Source: Desulfuromonadales bacterium
GTDB taxonomy: Bacteria; Desulfobacterota; Desulfuromonadia; Desulfuromonadales; JAGXHI01
DNA: 64,000 nt
Direction: 5' to 3'
Assembly: GCA_024636295.1 (NCBI GenBank)
Contig: JAGXHI010000020.1
Coordinates: 1-64,000, forward strand
The notes under the pieces are model-generated. The model worked only from the letters and a program-made list of their open reading frames with translations, ran no database searches and had not been told where the DNA came from. A program made the position numbers and the translations under genes. Shown here piece by piece: positions 8,949 through 18,227 of this stretch; the first letter of the stretch is position 1; each line of letters opens with the position of its first letter.

Positions 8949-9446
8949 TTATTTCAGGGTCTGCTCGAACTCGAACTGGCGCTTCTGCCCGTCGGGCAGC
9001 TTGGTGCCGACTTCGAATTTGTATTCACCCTTCTGCGTCAGAGTGATATCTGAGCCGAAATGGCCCTCCATCCCCATCAGCATGATCGGTTTGCTTGTTT
9101 TTCCGTCAGGACCTGTGATTTTCACAGCGGCCTGGCCTTCGGTGATCGCCTTTCCTGTTTTAATGTCTTCGAACAGGATCATGAAATGATGGGTTTCGGA
9201 CATGCCCATCTTCTTCATGGCTTCTCCGACATCGTTGAGGTGAGCCCTGCCCTTGACGTCTTCTTCGGTGTCGTCGCCAAGCATCATCATGCCTTCTTGG
9301 GACATCATCTTGTCATGGTCCATTCCTTTCATGGAACCGTGATCCATCCCCTTCATGTTGCCGTGTCCGGAATCGGCGGCAAACGCGGGCAGTGAGATCG
9401 CAACAGCGACAAGAAAGGCGAGCAGACAAACAGTACGAGTCTTCAT
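8949..9446 (-). CDS. Exported Met/His-rich protein with YtkA/FixH-like domain (copper operon)
   Basis: 165 residues from the ATG at 9446 (GGAGG 7 bp upstream). A clear signal peptide (LLAFLVAVAISLPAFA) is followed by a Met/His-rich stretch, GNMKGMDHGSMKGMDHDKMM, that looks built to bind Cu(I)/Ag. The second half (AAVKITGPDGKTSKPIML, ITLTQKGEYKFEV) has the beta-sandwich pattern of YtkA/FixH-like domains. It is the last intact gene of cusCBA, 72 bp after cusA, and may be the periplasmic metal carrier in place of CusF, though it does not resemble CusF in sequence. The family call is moderate. Confidence 0.7.
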   Translation of the reverse strand: MKTRTVCLLAFLVAVAISLPAFAADSGHGNMKGMDHGSMKGMDHDKMMSQEGMMMLGDDTEEDVKGRAHLNDVGEAMKKMGMSETHHFMILFEDIKTGKAITEGQAAVKITGPDGKTSKPIMLMGMEGHFGSDITLTQKGEYKFEVGTKLPDGQKRQFEFEQTLK

Positions 9447-9518
9447 CTTTTTCCTCCATGATAGTGTTTGTGGCGTGCCCCCCCGAAGGAGAGCCATCCA
9501 GTTGGTTCCGCGAGATTC

Positions 9519-12500
9519 CTAGTCTTCGATGTATCCTTCGGCCGAGGGAGTTACGGATTTTTCGAGTCCGATCTGCCTCCACATGAAATAGATTACGGGA
9601 AATACCAGCAATTCCATAACTCCCGAAGTGATTACGCCGCCGATCATGGGGGCGGCGATGCGTTTCATCACGTCCGCCCCGGCGCCATGGCTCCACATGA
9701 TGGGAATCAGACCGGCTATGATGACCGCTATGGTCATGATCTTGGGACGGATTCTTTTTACCGCTCCATGATGAATGGATTGCACCAGGTCGCCGCGGCT
9801 GAGCATTCGGCCGTGCTTTTTCCAATTTTCGTACGACAGATCCAGATACAGCAGCATGACCACCCCCGTTTCGGCCGAGATCCCGGCCAGGGCGATGATG
9901 CCTACCCAGACCGCCACCGACATGTTGTAGTCGAGCATGTACAGATACCAGAAGCAGCCGACGAGGCTGAGAGGCAGTGCGATGAAGATGATCCCCGTTT
10001 TGACCAGCGACTTGGTATTCATGTAGATGATCACGAAGATGATCAGGATCGTCAGAGGGACTGCCACCATCAGCTTCGATCTGGCCGCCTCCATGTATTC
10101 GTACTGCCCGCTCCAGACGATATTGTACCCCGGGGGCAGATCGATCTTCTCGGCCACCGCCGCTTGTGCCTTCTTGACATAGGTTCCCACGTCAATGCCC
10201 TTGAGGTCGACGTAGATCCAGGCGGTGCGCCGGGCGTTCTCGCTTTTGATGGCTGGCGGCCCTTTCTGAATCACGATATCCGCCACCTGGGATATCGGGA
10301 TGTGACTGCCGCTCTTTAAAGGAATGAGCACCCGTTCGAGAGACTGCAGGTCATTGCGGTAGTCCCGCTGGTATCGGATATTGACCGGATAGCGCTCCAG
10401 ACCTTCCACGGTGGTTGTAATATTCATGCCGCCGATAGCGGACTGGATCACATCCTGAATGTCCCCCACTGTCAGGCCATAGCGGGCCGCCGCTTCGCGA
10501 TCGATCACGAAGTCGAGATAATTTCCACCGGTGACCCGCTCGGAGAAGGCGGAAAGAGTACCGGGCAAAGTGCTCACCAGGGCCTCGACCTCCTCTCCGA
10601 TCTCAGAGAGGGTCTGCAGGTCGTCCCCCATGATCTTGATGCCCACCGGAGTCTTGATCCCCGTGGAGAGCATATCGGTGCGCGTCTTGATCGGCATTGT
10701 CCAGGCGTTTGTCAATCCCGGAAACTGAATGGCGTTATTGAGCTTCTCCTTGAGTTCCTCTACTGAAATCACACGCTCCTCGGGCCAGACCCACTCAAAG
10801 GGCCTCTGCGTCCATTCGGGCCAACCGCTGTAGAACCGATCCACCGGTATTTTTCGCCATTCCTCCTCCGGCTTGAGCATGATGGTGGTTTCGATCATGG
10901 AAAGCGGTGCCGGATCGGTGGCCGTTTCCGCCCGACCGACCTTGCCGAAGACGTGGTGCACTTCGGGAAATGTGGCGATGATCCGATCCGTCTGCTGCAG
11001 CAGTTCCTTTGCCTTGGTAATGGAGATCCCCGGCAAAGTGGTGGGCATGTAGAGAAGATCTCCTTCATACAGCGGCGGCATGAATTCGGATCCCATCTTC
11101 TTCAGGGGCAGGTAGATGGAGGCGGTCAGGACCACCGCGACCACGAGGACGGCATATCGCCACTTCAATACGAAATCAACCACCGGATGGTATATTCGGA
11201 TCAGAAGCCGGTTTACGGGATTCGCTTCCTCGGCGGGGATTTTCCCCCGAATGAACCAGCCCATGAGAATCGGTACGAGGGTGATCGACAGCAGGGCCGC
11301 GGCCGCCATTGCATAAGTTTTGGTGTAGGCCAGAGGTTTGAACATACGGCCCGACTGCTGCTCCAGAGCGAAAACCGGGACAAAAGAGACTGTGATAACC
11401 AGCAGCGAGTAGAAGAGCGCCGGTCCGACCTCCTTGGATGCGTTGGCGATGATCTCCCAGTGGGGTTTTTTACCCTTGTCGCGCTCCAGATGCTTGTGGG
11501 CGTTTTCGATCATGATGATCGCAGCGTCGATCATCGCCCCGATCGCGATGGCGATGCCCCCGAGGCTCATGATATTGGCGTTGATTCCCTGAGCGTACAT
11601 GATGAGAAAAGCGATCAGGATCGCCACCGGCAAGGTGAAGATCGCCACCAGCGCACTGGGGAAGTGGAAGAGGAAGATGGCCGTGACGATCGCCACGACG
11701 ATGCTCTCCTCGATCAGCTTCTCCTTGAGAGTATCCACCGCCCGTTCGATAAGTCCCGAACGATCGTAGGTGGTGACGATTTCAACTCCTTCAGGAAGGC
11801 CGGCCTTAAGGGCTTCCAGTTTTTCCTTGACGAGTTCGATGGTCTTCAGGGCGTTTTCTCCGGAGCGCATGACGATGATGCCTCCCACCACCTCCCCTTC
11901 TCCGTTCAGTTCGGCCACACCTCGACGCAGTTCCGGACCGATCTTCACGTCCGCGAGGTCGCGCACCAGAATCGGGGTCCCCTTCTGATCGGTGCCGACC
12001 ACGATCTCCTGGATGTCCTTTATCGATTTGATGTACCCCTTGCCCCGAACCATGAACTCGGTCTCGGCCATCTCCACGAGTTTACCGCCCACGTCGTTGT
12101 TGCTGCGCTGGATGGCCTGTTTGATCTGCTGGATGGTGATATGATAGGCAAGAAGGCGCGTAGGATCGACGATCACCTGGTACTGCTTGACATAGCCGCC
12201 GATGCCGGCAACTTCGGAGACTCCCGGCACGGAGGTGAGTTCATACCTCAGATACCAATCCTGAATGGAGCGAAGCTGCTGCAGGTCCTGCCGGCCGTCG
12301 CTCACCAGGGCGTATTCATAGACCCATCCCACTCCCGTGGCGTCGGGACCCAGACTCGGAGTCACCCCCTTGGGCAACTTGCCCGCGGCATAGTTCAGAT
12401 ATTCCAGAACCCGGGATCTCGCCCAATACAGGTCGGTGCCATCTTCGAAGATGATATATACAAAGGAAAATCCAAAGAAGCTGTAGCCGCGGACCACGTT

Positions 12501-12737
12501 CGCACCGGGCACCGCCAGCATCTGCGTGGTCAGGGGATATGTGACCTGGTCCTCCACCACCTGCGGCGCCTGTCCCGCGTACTCGGTAAAGATGATCACC
12601 TGAACATCCGAGAGGTCTGGAATGGCATCGATCGGGGTGTTTACAAGGGCGTAGCCCCCAGCAAAGATGACGAAGAACGTCATCAGGGCCACCATGAATT
12701 TATTGCTTATCGACCAGTCTATGATTTTTTCAAGCAT
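9519..12737 (-). CDS. cusA: Heavy-metal efflux RND transporter, CusA/CzcA family
   Basis: 1072 residues from ATG 12737 (MLEKIIDWSISNKFMVALM). It has the typical RND layout: one N-terminal helix, a periplasmic domain (DAIPDLSDVQVIIFTEYAGQ), six helices with the proton-relay helix GGIAIAIGAMIDAAIIMIEN, then a second periplasmic domain and helices. Methionines and acidic residues in the pore and the ALFYSLLVITVSFVPVF segment fit the heavy-metal (HME) RND branch. It is the inner-membrane trimer of a CusCBA pump exporting Cu(I)/Ag(I) from the periplasm. It lies between cusB and the Met-rich exported protein. Metal specificity rests on the context. Confidence 0.92.
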   Translation of the reverse strand: MLEKIIDWSISNKFMVALMTFFVIFAGGYALVNTPIDAIPDLSDVQVIIFTEYAGQAPQVVEDQVTYPLTTQMLAVPGANVVRGYSFFGFSFVYIIFEDGTDLYWARSRVLEYLNYAAGKLPKGVTPSLGPDATGVGWVYEYALVSDGRQDLQQLRSIQDWYLRYELTSVPGVSEVAGIGGYVKQYQVIVDPTRLLAYHITIQQIKQAIQRSNNDVGGKLVEMAETEFMVRGKGYIKSIKDIQEIVVGTDQKGTPILVRDLADVKIGPELRRGVAELNGEGEVVGGIIVMRSGENALKTIELVKEKLEALKAGLPEGVEIVTTYDRSGLIERAVDTLKEKLIEESIVVAIVTAIFLFHFPSALVAIFTLPVAILIAFLIMYAQGINANIMSLGGIAIAIGAMIDAAIIMIENAHKHLERDKGKKPHWEIIANASKEVGPALFYSLLVITVSFVPVFALEQQSGRMFKPLAYTKTYAMAAAALLSITLVPILMGWFIRGKIPAEEANPVNRLLIRIYHPVVDFVLKWRYAVLVVAVVLTASIYLPLKKMGSEFMPPLYEGDLLYMPTTLPGISITKAKELLQQTDRIIATFPEVHHVFGKVGRAETATDPAPLSMIETTIMLKPEEEWRKIPVDRFYSGWPEWTQRPFEWVWPEERVISVEELKEKLNNAIQFPGLTNAWTMPIKTRTDMLSTGIKTPVGIKIMGDDLQTLSEIGEEVEALVSTLPGTLSAFSERVTGGNYLDFVIDREAAARYGLTVGDIQDVIQSAIGGMNITTTVEGLERYPVNIRYQRDYRNDLQSLERVLIPLKSGSHIPISQVADIVIQKGPPAIKSENARRTAWIYVDLKGIDVGTYVKKAQAAVAEKIDLPPGYNIVWSGQYEYMEAARSKLMVAVPLTILIIFVIIYMNTKSLVKTGIIFIALPLSLVGCFWYLYMLDYNMSVAVWVGIIALAGISAETGVVMLLYLDLSYENWKKHGRMLSRGDLVQSIHHGAVKRIRPKIMTIAVIIAGLIPIMWSHGAGADVMKRIAAPMIGGVITSGVMELLVFPVIYFMWRQIGLEKSVTPSAEGYIED

Positions 12738-12829
12738 AGGAAATCCAGATGCAGGCACGAGGCTCAAGCCCGAGGCCTAGGATAAGAGAATAATCATTCC
12801 AATAAATTAGCGGGTCCTTAATTTTTTTA

Positions 12830-14344
12830 TCATTCGAACAGACTCTCAGGATCTTCTTTTTTTGCCTCACCGTTATCGTTGAAAAGGTCCGCCGCCGAAT
12901 CGGTCCGGGACGCCTTTTCCGCGCCAGTCGGGCCGCCTGATTTCGGCTCCATCATCTTGGAGATGGCTTCGCGAAGCTGACTTTCGGAATCGAGCATGAA
13001 CTGGGCGGACGTCACCACCCATTCTCCGGGAAGAAGCCCCTCTTCGACCTGCATGTTGCCCTCCTCTCCACGCAGGCCGGTCTTGACCTGCCGAGGCTCG
13101 AACTTGCCACCGCCGAGAGCCACGAAAACCGTTTTTCTGTTTCCGGAATCGATGATCGCTTCGGCCGGAACCGCAAGGACGTCCTTCACCTCCCTGGCTT
13201 TGATAATAACATTCACATACATGTCGGGCTTGAGTTCATATTTGGGATTTTCAAGCACGATGCGGGCCTTTACCGTGCGGGTCTTGGCTTCCATGTACGG
13301 ATAAATCATGTCGATCTTCCCCTGGATTTTTTCGCTCTTGTAGGGAAGCTCAACCGTCGCTTCCTGCCCTACTTTCACCCACGGCAGTTCATATTCGTAA
13401 ATGTCGGCATTAATCCAGACATTTGAGATGTCGGAGATGCGGAACAGTTCCATTCCCGCGGGCGCCTTCATCCCTTCATAGGCCATTTTCATGGAAATGA
13501 TCCCGTCATAGGGCGCATAAAGGGTCAGTGTCTTTTTCACCTCTCCCGTATCCCTCAGGCGGTTTATCTGACGATCGGAGATATCCCAGTACTTGAGGCG
13601 CTTACGGGAGGATTCAAGGAGTCGCTCGGCTCCCCGGGAAATCTCGGGAAAGGAACTTTCAGCAAGCTTTTCCCGGTTATTGAGCGCCAGCAGGTATTCT
13701 TCCTGTGCACTGACCAGCTCCGGGCTGTAGAGTTCCAGAAGGGGCTGGCCTTTCTTGACGAATTCCCCTGTTTCGTTTACATACAGCTTCTCGACCCACC
13801 CGCTGATCTTGTTGTTCACGGAAAACTGATTGGGTTCATCGTACTCGACGATCCCGACCGTCCGAATGGTCCGATGGAGGTCCCGCCGGACGACCTGTGC
13901 GGTCCGCACTCCCATGTTCTGCTGGGTCACCGGATCGATTTCGATCACCGATCCCGTGGCCGACTCATCTTCATAAACGGGCACCAGGTCCATTCCCATG
14001 GGAGACTTGCCGGGCTCGTCGCGGATGTATGTGGGATCCATAGGCGCAACCCAGTGCTTTATCTTCCTCTCACCCGGTCCCTTGGCGGTTGCCGCACCGC
14101 CGGTACCCGCTTTCAGCGGCGTCAGGTCCATACCGCAAATGGGACAGGTTCCCGGCTCGTCCTGAATAATAAAGGGGTGCATGCCGCAGGTGTACTGTGT
14201 ACTTTCAGCGGCTGAGTCTTTTGCAGTTCTTGCGGATTCGGAGCCGTTTTCCGCTGGGCTCTTGTCGCCGGCGAACCAGATTCCCGCTCCGAAACCCGCG
14301 CCAAGAACCAGAAGAACGAGGATAAAAACTTTGAACCGTCTCAT
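12830..14344 (-). CDS. cusB: CusB-like efflux RND periplasmic adaptor with heavy-metal-binding domains
   Basis: 504 residues. After an N-terminal membrane anchor come two short heavy-metal-binding (HMBD/YHS-like) modules: YTCGMHPFIIQDEPGTCPIC with GMDLTPL, and a second, degenerate HWVAPMDPTYIRDEPGKSP with MGMDLVPV. The second has lost its cysteines but keeps the methionines. The rest is the membrane-fusion fold: lipoyl-like segment, alpha-hairpin (LVSAQEEYLLALNNREKLAE) and beta-barrel (KEVKDVLAVPAEAIIDSG-like). It links CusA to the outer-membrane channel and hands over metal. It follows cusC by 24 bp and precedes cusA by 92 bp. Confidence 0.9.
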   Translation of the reverse strand: MRRFKVFILVLLVLGAGFGAGIWFAGDKSPAENGSESARTAKDSAAESTQYTCGMHPFIIQDEPGTCPICGMDLTPLKAGTGGAATAKGPGERKIKHWVAPMDPTYIRDEPGKSPMGMDLVPVYEDESATGSVIEIDPVTQQNMGVRTAQVVRRDLHRTIRTVGIVEYDEPNQFSVNNKISGWVEKLYVNETGEFVKKGQPLLELYSPELVSAQEEYLLALNNREKLAESSFPEISRGAERLLESSRKRLKYWDISDRQINRLRDTGEVKKTLTLYAPYDGIISMKMAYEGMKAPAGMELFRISDISNVWINADIYEYELPWVKVGQEATVELPYKSEKIQGKIDMIYPYMEAKTRTVKARIVLENPKYELKPDMYVNVIIKAREVKDVLAVPAEAIIDSGNRKTVFVALGGGKFEPRQVKTGLRGEEGNMQVEEGLLPGEWVVTSAQFMLDSESQLREAISKMMEPKSGGPTGAEKASRTDSAADLFNDNGEAKKEDPESLFE

Positions 14345-14368
14345 AAAATGTCCCGTGAAATTGTTGTG

Positions 14369-15661
14369 TTATCGGTTGACTGTTGGAGTGTTTTCTTTCA
14401 GATTCAATCCTGATTCTGCCTCCAGACGGGCGATATTCTGTTCATGGGCGGAAACAAGCCTGTAAAATTCGATATTGTCCTGATAAAGCTTGATCAGAGC
14501 ATCCACCAGGGTCAGGAAATCGACCCTGCCCACCTGGTATGCGCTGACCGACGACTCATAGGACTGACTCGCCTGCGGGATAATTCCTGATTTAAAAAGG
14601 CGAAGCAGATTGTAATTTTTCTCCAGTTCCGAATAGGAATCGTGAATCCTGAAAAAGACTTCATTCCGGAAATTATCGTACTGTCGGAGAGCCATTCGGA
14701 CGCCCGATTCGGCCTGCGCCACCGCCGCCTCGCGTCTCTGTCGATAGACGGGGAGATTGACCGAGAACTGAAGACCGACGAAGTCCTCACCATCGTCCAC
14801 CATGTTTTCCCGCCGGATGGTATATCCGGCGCCCACGTTGATGTCGGGATAGTAATTCAGACGGGCCAGTTTCTCCTCAGCCCTGAACCTCTCGACCAGG
14901 GAGCGGTAGGCGTTGTACAGAGGGCGTTGCTCCTGGGAAACTTCCTGCAGTTCTTCCATGGAGAAACCAACCTTTACCACCTCGATTTCAGGAAGGGAGG
15001 GGATTTCCGTCCCTGTCGGTCGGTTCAGGAGGGTGTTCAGCCTGGCTGCGGCCGCAATTCTCTGTTGTTGAAATTTTATCTGCCGGTCCATCATGCGGGA
15101 ACGCTCGACATGAGCCTTCAGCACGTCCTGCTGAAGTCCCTGTCCGACCTCGTACCTGGTCTCGGCCAGCCGGATAAAATCGTCAAGCAGTTCGATATTC
15201 ATGCCGGTGATTCCGACGGCCCGATCCAGGTAATAGATTCGATAGAAGGCTTCCTTCACCCGCTGTATCAGTTGCAATTTCTGATCTTCATAGACGGCTT
15301 TGTCCCACAGCGCCCTCTGCTCTGCGATATCCCCACGGGCGGCAAGCTTTCCCGGAAAGGGAAATTTCTGGCTCAACTGGATCACCCGTCCCGTCATGGG
15401 TGTCTTGTTCCCTTCGAGGGAAGTGACGGGGTAATTATTCAATCCAAGGGTCAGCATCGGGTCATCCAGCGATTCGGCCTGAGGGACCTGGAAGGAATTC
15501 ATGATCCACCGTTCCCTGGCAGCCTCGAGATCAGGATTGTTCTCGAGAGCTTCGGTGATCAGGTCCTCCAGGGCAGGTGCATTTACATTCTCCTGCGCTT
15601 GCACCGAACCGGGCAGAAGAATCAGAACACAAATGAAAATTTCAATCAGTTTCCTGAACAT
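14369..15661 (-). CDS. cusC: TolC-family outer-membrane efflux protein (CusC-like)
   Basis: 430 residues with a signal peptide (FICVLILLPGSVQA). The two repeated helical halves typical of TolC channels are visible: LITEALENNPDLEAARERW in the first and RPLYNAYRSLVERFRAEEKL in the second. The end QVGRVDFLTLVDALIKLY is a family hallmark. It would form the outer-membrane exit duct for the CusBA pump. AAGGGGAAAG precedes the ATG. It is the first gene of the operon; the 391 bp up to the divergent cytochrome gene should hold the metal-responsive promoter, but I see no two-component or MerR regulator gene nearby. Confidence 0.88.
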   Translation of the reverse strand: MFRKLIEIFICVLILLPGSVQAQENVNAPALEDLITEALENNPDLEAARERWIMNSFQVPQAESLDDPMLTLGLNNYPVTSLEGNKTPMTGRVIQLSQKFPFPGKLAARGDIAEQRALWDKAVYEDQKLQLIQRVKEAFYRIYYLDRAVGITGMNIELLDDFIRLAETRYEVGQGLQQDVLKAHVERSRMMDRQIKFQQQRIAAAARLNTLLNRPTGTEIPSLPEIEVVKVGFSMEELQEVSQEQRPLYNAYRSLVERFRAEEKLARLNYYPDINVGAGYTIRRENMVDDGEDFVGLQFSVNLPVYRQRREAAVAQAESGVRMALRQYDNFRNEVFFRIHDSYSELEKNYNLLRLFKSGIIPQASQSYESSVSAYQVGRVDFLTLVDALIKLYQDNIEFYRLVSAHEQNIARLEAESGLNLKENTPTVNR

Positions 15662-16052
15662 TTCGCTTTCCCCTTGGCTAGATGTTAGAATACCTGAGTA
15701 AAGTCAATATTCCAGCATCCTTTTGTCAAGAACCTTTTCTGACTAATGACACGTTTACATGGATCGTGCCAAAATAAAAGGAGCCTATTCAGTGACCTCA
15801 GATGTATTTTAATCCTTTGGAACGCCCCCTTTTGTGGAATATTGCACAACCATCACGGAGAATATTCTTCAATATTCTGAAAGCAAAGCATGAAGATTGA
15901 ATTTTTTCGTTCTCTGATTTGCAACTGGAGGAGGCCAGCCCCCACCTGATTAGCGAGGAATGCTGCGCCCGGCCAGATGGCACGATTCCTGATGGGAAGA
16001 AGTCAGACGAAAATGCCTTTTCAGACAATAGGTGATATATTCAAGACAAGAC
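15662..16052. other. Divergent intergenic region between cusC and the cytochrome operon
   Basis: 391 bp between two oppositely oriented operons, expected to carry both promoters. On the minus strand a perfect TTGACA lies at 15729-15724 and a TTGACT ~17 bp further on, but neither has a clear -10 at the right distance. No clean metal-operator dyad could be identified by eye, and no ORF looks real. Confidence 0.4.
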
Positions 16053-17720
16053 ATGAACGACAATGAAGAACCCGGATGGGTAAATCTTTTTTTCTATGGT
16101 GCAGGCCTGTCGGCTGCTCTGGCGCTGATCGCGGCTCTCCTTTTCGGAGGCAGCGCGGGTCCCCTGGCCCATGGTCCCGGGGTTGCCGACATCACGATCA
16201 ACTTGAGCGGCATTCCCGTACGGGAACACTGCACGACCTGTCATATCCAGGGTGGACTTCCCAACGTTGAAGCGCACGGCGGCAGGGTGGAATTTCACCC
16301 CGACATCGCTCCTCATTCGGTCCAAAATCTCGGCTGCACGGGATGTCATCTGGGTGAAGGAATGGCTCTGGATCCTGAAATATCCCACGGCCTGCCCGGT
16401 CTGGAGGCCCGACGCATATTAAAAGGCAAGGAGGTGCAGGCCCGCTGCTATGCCTGCCATGAATTGAACCCCCTGCCAGGCGCGGAACGGGCCTGGCAGG
16501 GCTATGTCCTGTTTCGCACGCGCGCCTGCGACACCTGCCACCGGATCTCCGGCAACGGAATCGGGGGCCGCTTCGGACCGGATCTGGGGACGATCGGGTC
16601 TCATCTTGGTCTCGAACCGCTTAAGGTTGCCATTCGCGATCCCAAGAGGGATCCGCCGAACTCCATCATGCCGCGCTTTCCCCTCTCCCGTGGGCAGGCG
16701 CGCGATATCGCATTTTTCCTGAAAAGCCGGGTCAAGGATCCTCTCTATGCGACTCCCATGCAGATCATGGCGGGGATCCAGGACCCGCCGGTGATTTCCA
16801 TGCCGATTCCCGAGGATCTGCCTTCAAAAGGGCATCTGTTGTCCTCCCGCAAATGCCTGGCATGCCATAAGTTCGGACTGGAGGATGGTCGAATCGGCAC
16901 GGATCTCTCCGCAATCGGGGCCATGCGCGAGCGGGAATATATTTCCGTCTTTCTGACAGATCCTTCTAAAAAAATTCCCGGAGCGATCATGCCGCGGGTG
17001 AAAATGACTGCCGGGGAAGAGAAAGAAATTGTCAATTTTCTGGCTTCGAGGGCGACAAAACCGTCTCCGGTATCCGGAGCAAATGCGAGCGGTTACGACC
17101 AGGAAGGTAAAGAGGCGAAGCACCTTTACATGACTCTCTGCCAGCGCTGCCATGCCGCGTCAGGCGATGGCCGGGGTCTCATCCAGCCGAACCTGGCCAA
17201 TTTCCCCAGACCATTCGCAGGAAATGCCGAATTCTTTCGAGTGACGCCCGATCAGCGAATTGTCAGCAGTATTGAAAAGGGCATCGCTGGGACATCCATG
17301 CCCCCCTATGGAAACCTGCTCGATAAAAACCGATCCAAGATGCTGATTGATCTTTTATTCGAGGCATTTATAGGCATCCCCCGCACCGAAAAAACAACGA
17401 TGCCGCCCCTGCCCGTAGCTGCGGAGGCTCCATCCGACTCCAAAAGGGCTGAAACACGATATATGGAATACTGCAGTCGCTGCCATGGTCGATACGGGAC
17501 GGGCAAGGGTCCGGAATACCTGGATTTTCAGCCGCGTCCGAGAAACCTGACGAACGAGCCCTATTTTGCGGCCATAAACGATGAGCGAATTGCACGGGCC
17601 ATTGCCGACGGAATTCCAGGCACCGCCATGCCGGCCTTTCGAGAGGAACTTTCGGCGGAAGACCTGTGGGGACTCGCAGCCCTGGTTCGCCGTTTCTCGG
17701 CAGGGGAAGTTTATGAATAA
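16053..17720 (+). CDS. Membrane-anchored heptaheme cytochrome c
   Basis: 555 residues from ATG 16053; a GTG at 16032 is possible but less likely. One N-terminal membrane helix anchors a periplasmic chain with seven CxxCH heme sites near residues 60, 95, 132, 159, 268, 363 and 474. The layout is three N-terminal hemes, then two similar modules around hemes 4 and 5 (FGPDLGTIG..IMPRFPLS and GTDLSAIG..IMPRVKMT), then two class-I-like modules around hemes 6 and 7 (SGDGRG..GTSMPPYG and YGTGKG..GTAMPAF), so it arose by duplications. It overlaps the Rieske gene by 8 bp and is likely the electron-accepting cytochrome of a quinol-oxidising complex. Confidence 0.88.
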   Translation: MNDNEEPGWVNLFFYGAGLSAALALIAALLFGGSAGPLAHGPGVADITINLSGIPVREHCTTCHIQGGLPNVEAHGGRVEFHPDIAPHSVQNLGCTGCHLGEGMALDPEISHGLPGLEARRILKGKEVQARCYACHELNPLPGAERAWQGYVLFRTRACDTCHRISGNGIGGRFGPDLGTIGSHLGLEPLKVAIRDPKRDPPNSIMPRFPLSRGQARDIAFFLKSRVKDPLYATPMQIMAGIQDPPVISMPIPEDLPSKGHLLSSRKCLACHKFGLEDGRIGTDLSAIGAMREREYISVFLTDPSKKIPGAIMPRVKMTAGEEKEIVNFLASRATKPSPVSGANASGYDQEGKEAKHLYMTLCQRCHAASGDGRGLIQPNLANFPRPFAGNAEFFRVTPDQRIVSSIEKGIAGTSMPPYGNLLDKNRSKMLIDLLFEAFIGIPRTEKTTMPPLPVAAEAPSDSKRAETRYMEYCSRCHGRYGTGKGPEYLDFQPRPRNLTNEPYFAAINDERIARAIADGIPGTAMPAFREELSAEDLWGLAALVRRFSAGEVYE

Positions 17721-18159
17721 GATAAACAATCCGGATCGTCGCGCCTGGCTGCGCCGAGGACTGGTCGGATTTGTCTTTGCCGCGGCAGGAGGAATCCTCC
17801 TGGACGTCTGGAGAGCGGCGGGACGTTTCACGTCGGCCAGGTGGTCCGAAGTGGCCCCGATCGACACGTTTGCCACCGAGGGAATTTATCCTTTTCCCTC
17901 CGAAAAAATCGCCATCCTGTGGGAAGGGGACCGACTGGCGGCCCTCAGCCTGGAATGTACTCATCTCGGATGTCTGCTCAACACGACTGATCAGGGTTTC
18001 TTCTGTCCCTGTCATGGAAGCCACTTTGGACCACGGGGAGCGGTCCTTTCGGGCCCGGCCCGCAGGGACCTTCCCTGGCATGATCTGCAGGTAGAGCGTG
18101 GAAGGGTATGGATACACACTGGGGAAAAACGTGAAGAGCCGAACTGGGTGTCGATTTGA
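17713..18159 (+). CDS. Rieske [2Fe-2S] iron-sulfur protein
   Basis: 148 residues from ATG 17713 (AGGGGAAG just upstream). A twin-arginine-like start (DRRAWLRRGLVGFVFAAAGG) and one hydrophobic helix precede the soluble domain. Both cluster boxes are intact: CTHLGC (ligands C82 and H84, disulfide C87) and CPCHGSHF (ligands C98 and H101, disulfide C100). It would carry electrons from quinol at the cytochrome b Qo site to the heptaheme cytochrome. The start overlaps the preceding gene by 8 bp and cytochrome b follows 68 bp later. Confidence 0.93.
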   Translation: MNKINNPDRRAWLRRGLVGFVFAAAGGILLDVWRAAGRFTSARWSEVAPIDTFATEGIYPFPSEKIAILWEGDRLAALSLECTHLGCLLNTTDQGFFCPCHGSHFGPRGAVLSGPARRDLPWHDLQVERGRVWIHTGEKREEPNWVSI

Positions 18160-18227
18160 AAAAACAGGCAGTCGAACCTGCTCTCGATGGTGTTCGCATT
18201 TAAGTAAACCCTGAGAAATTACCGACA

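Noticed and set aside
10953..12785. 610-codon open frame on the plus strand opposite cusA
   Set aside because: Antisense shadow of a clear RND transporter; no motif, no start site.
15700..15730. MerR/CueR-type operator in front of cusC
   Set aside because: Two -35-like hexamers are present but no 19-20-bp spaced -10 or proper dyad could be found, so I did not call an operator.
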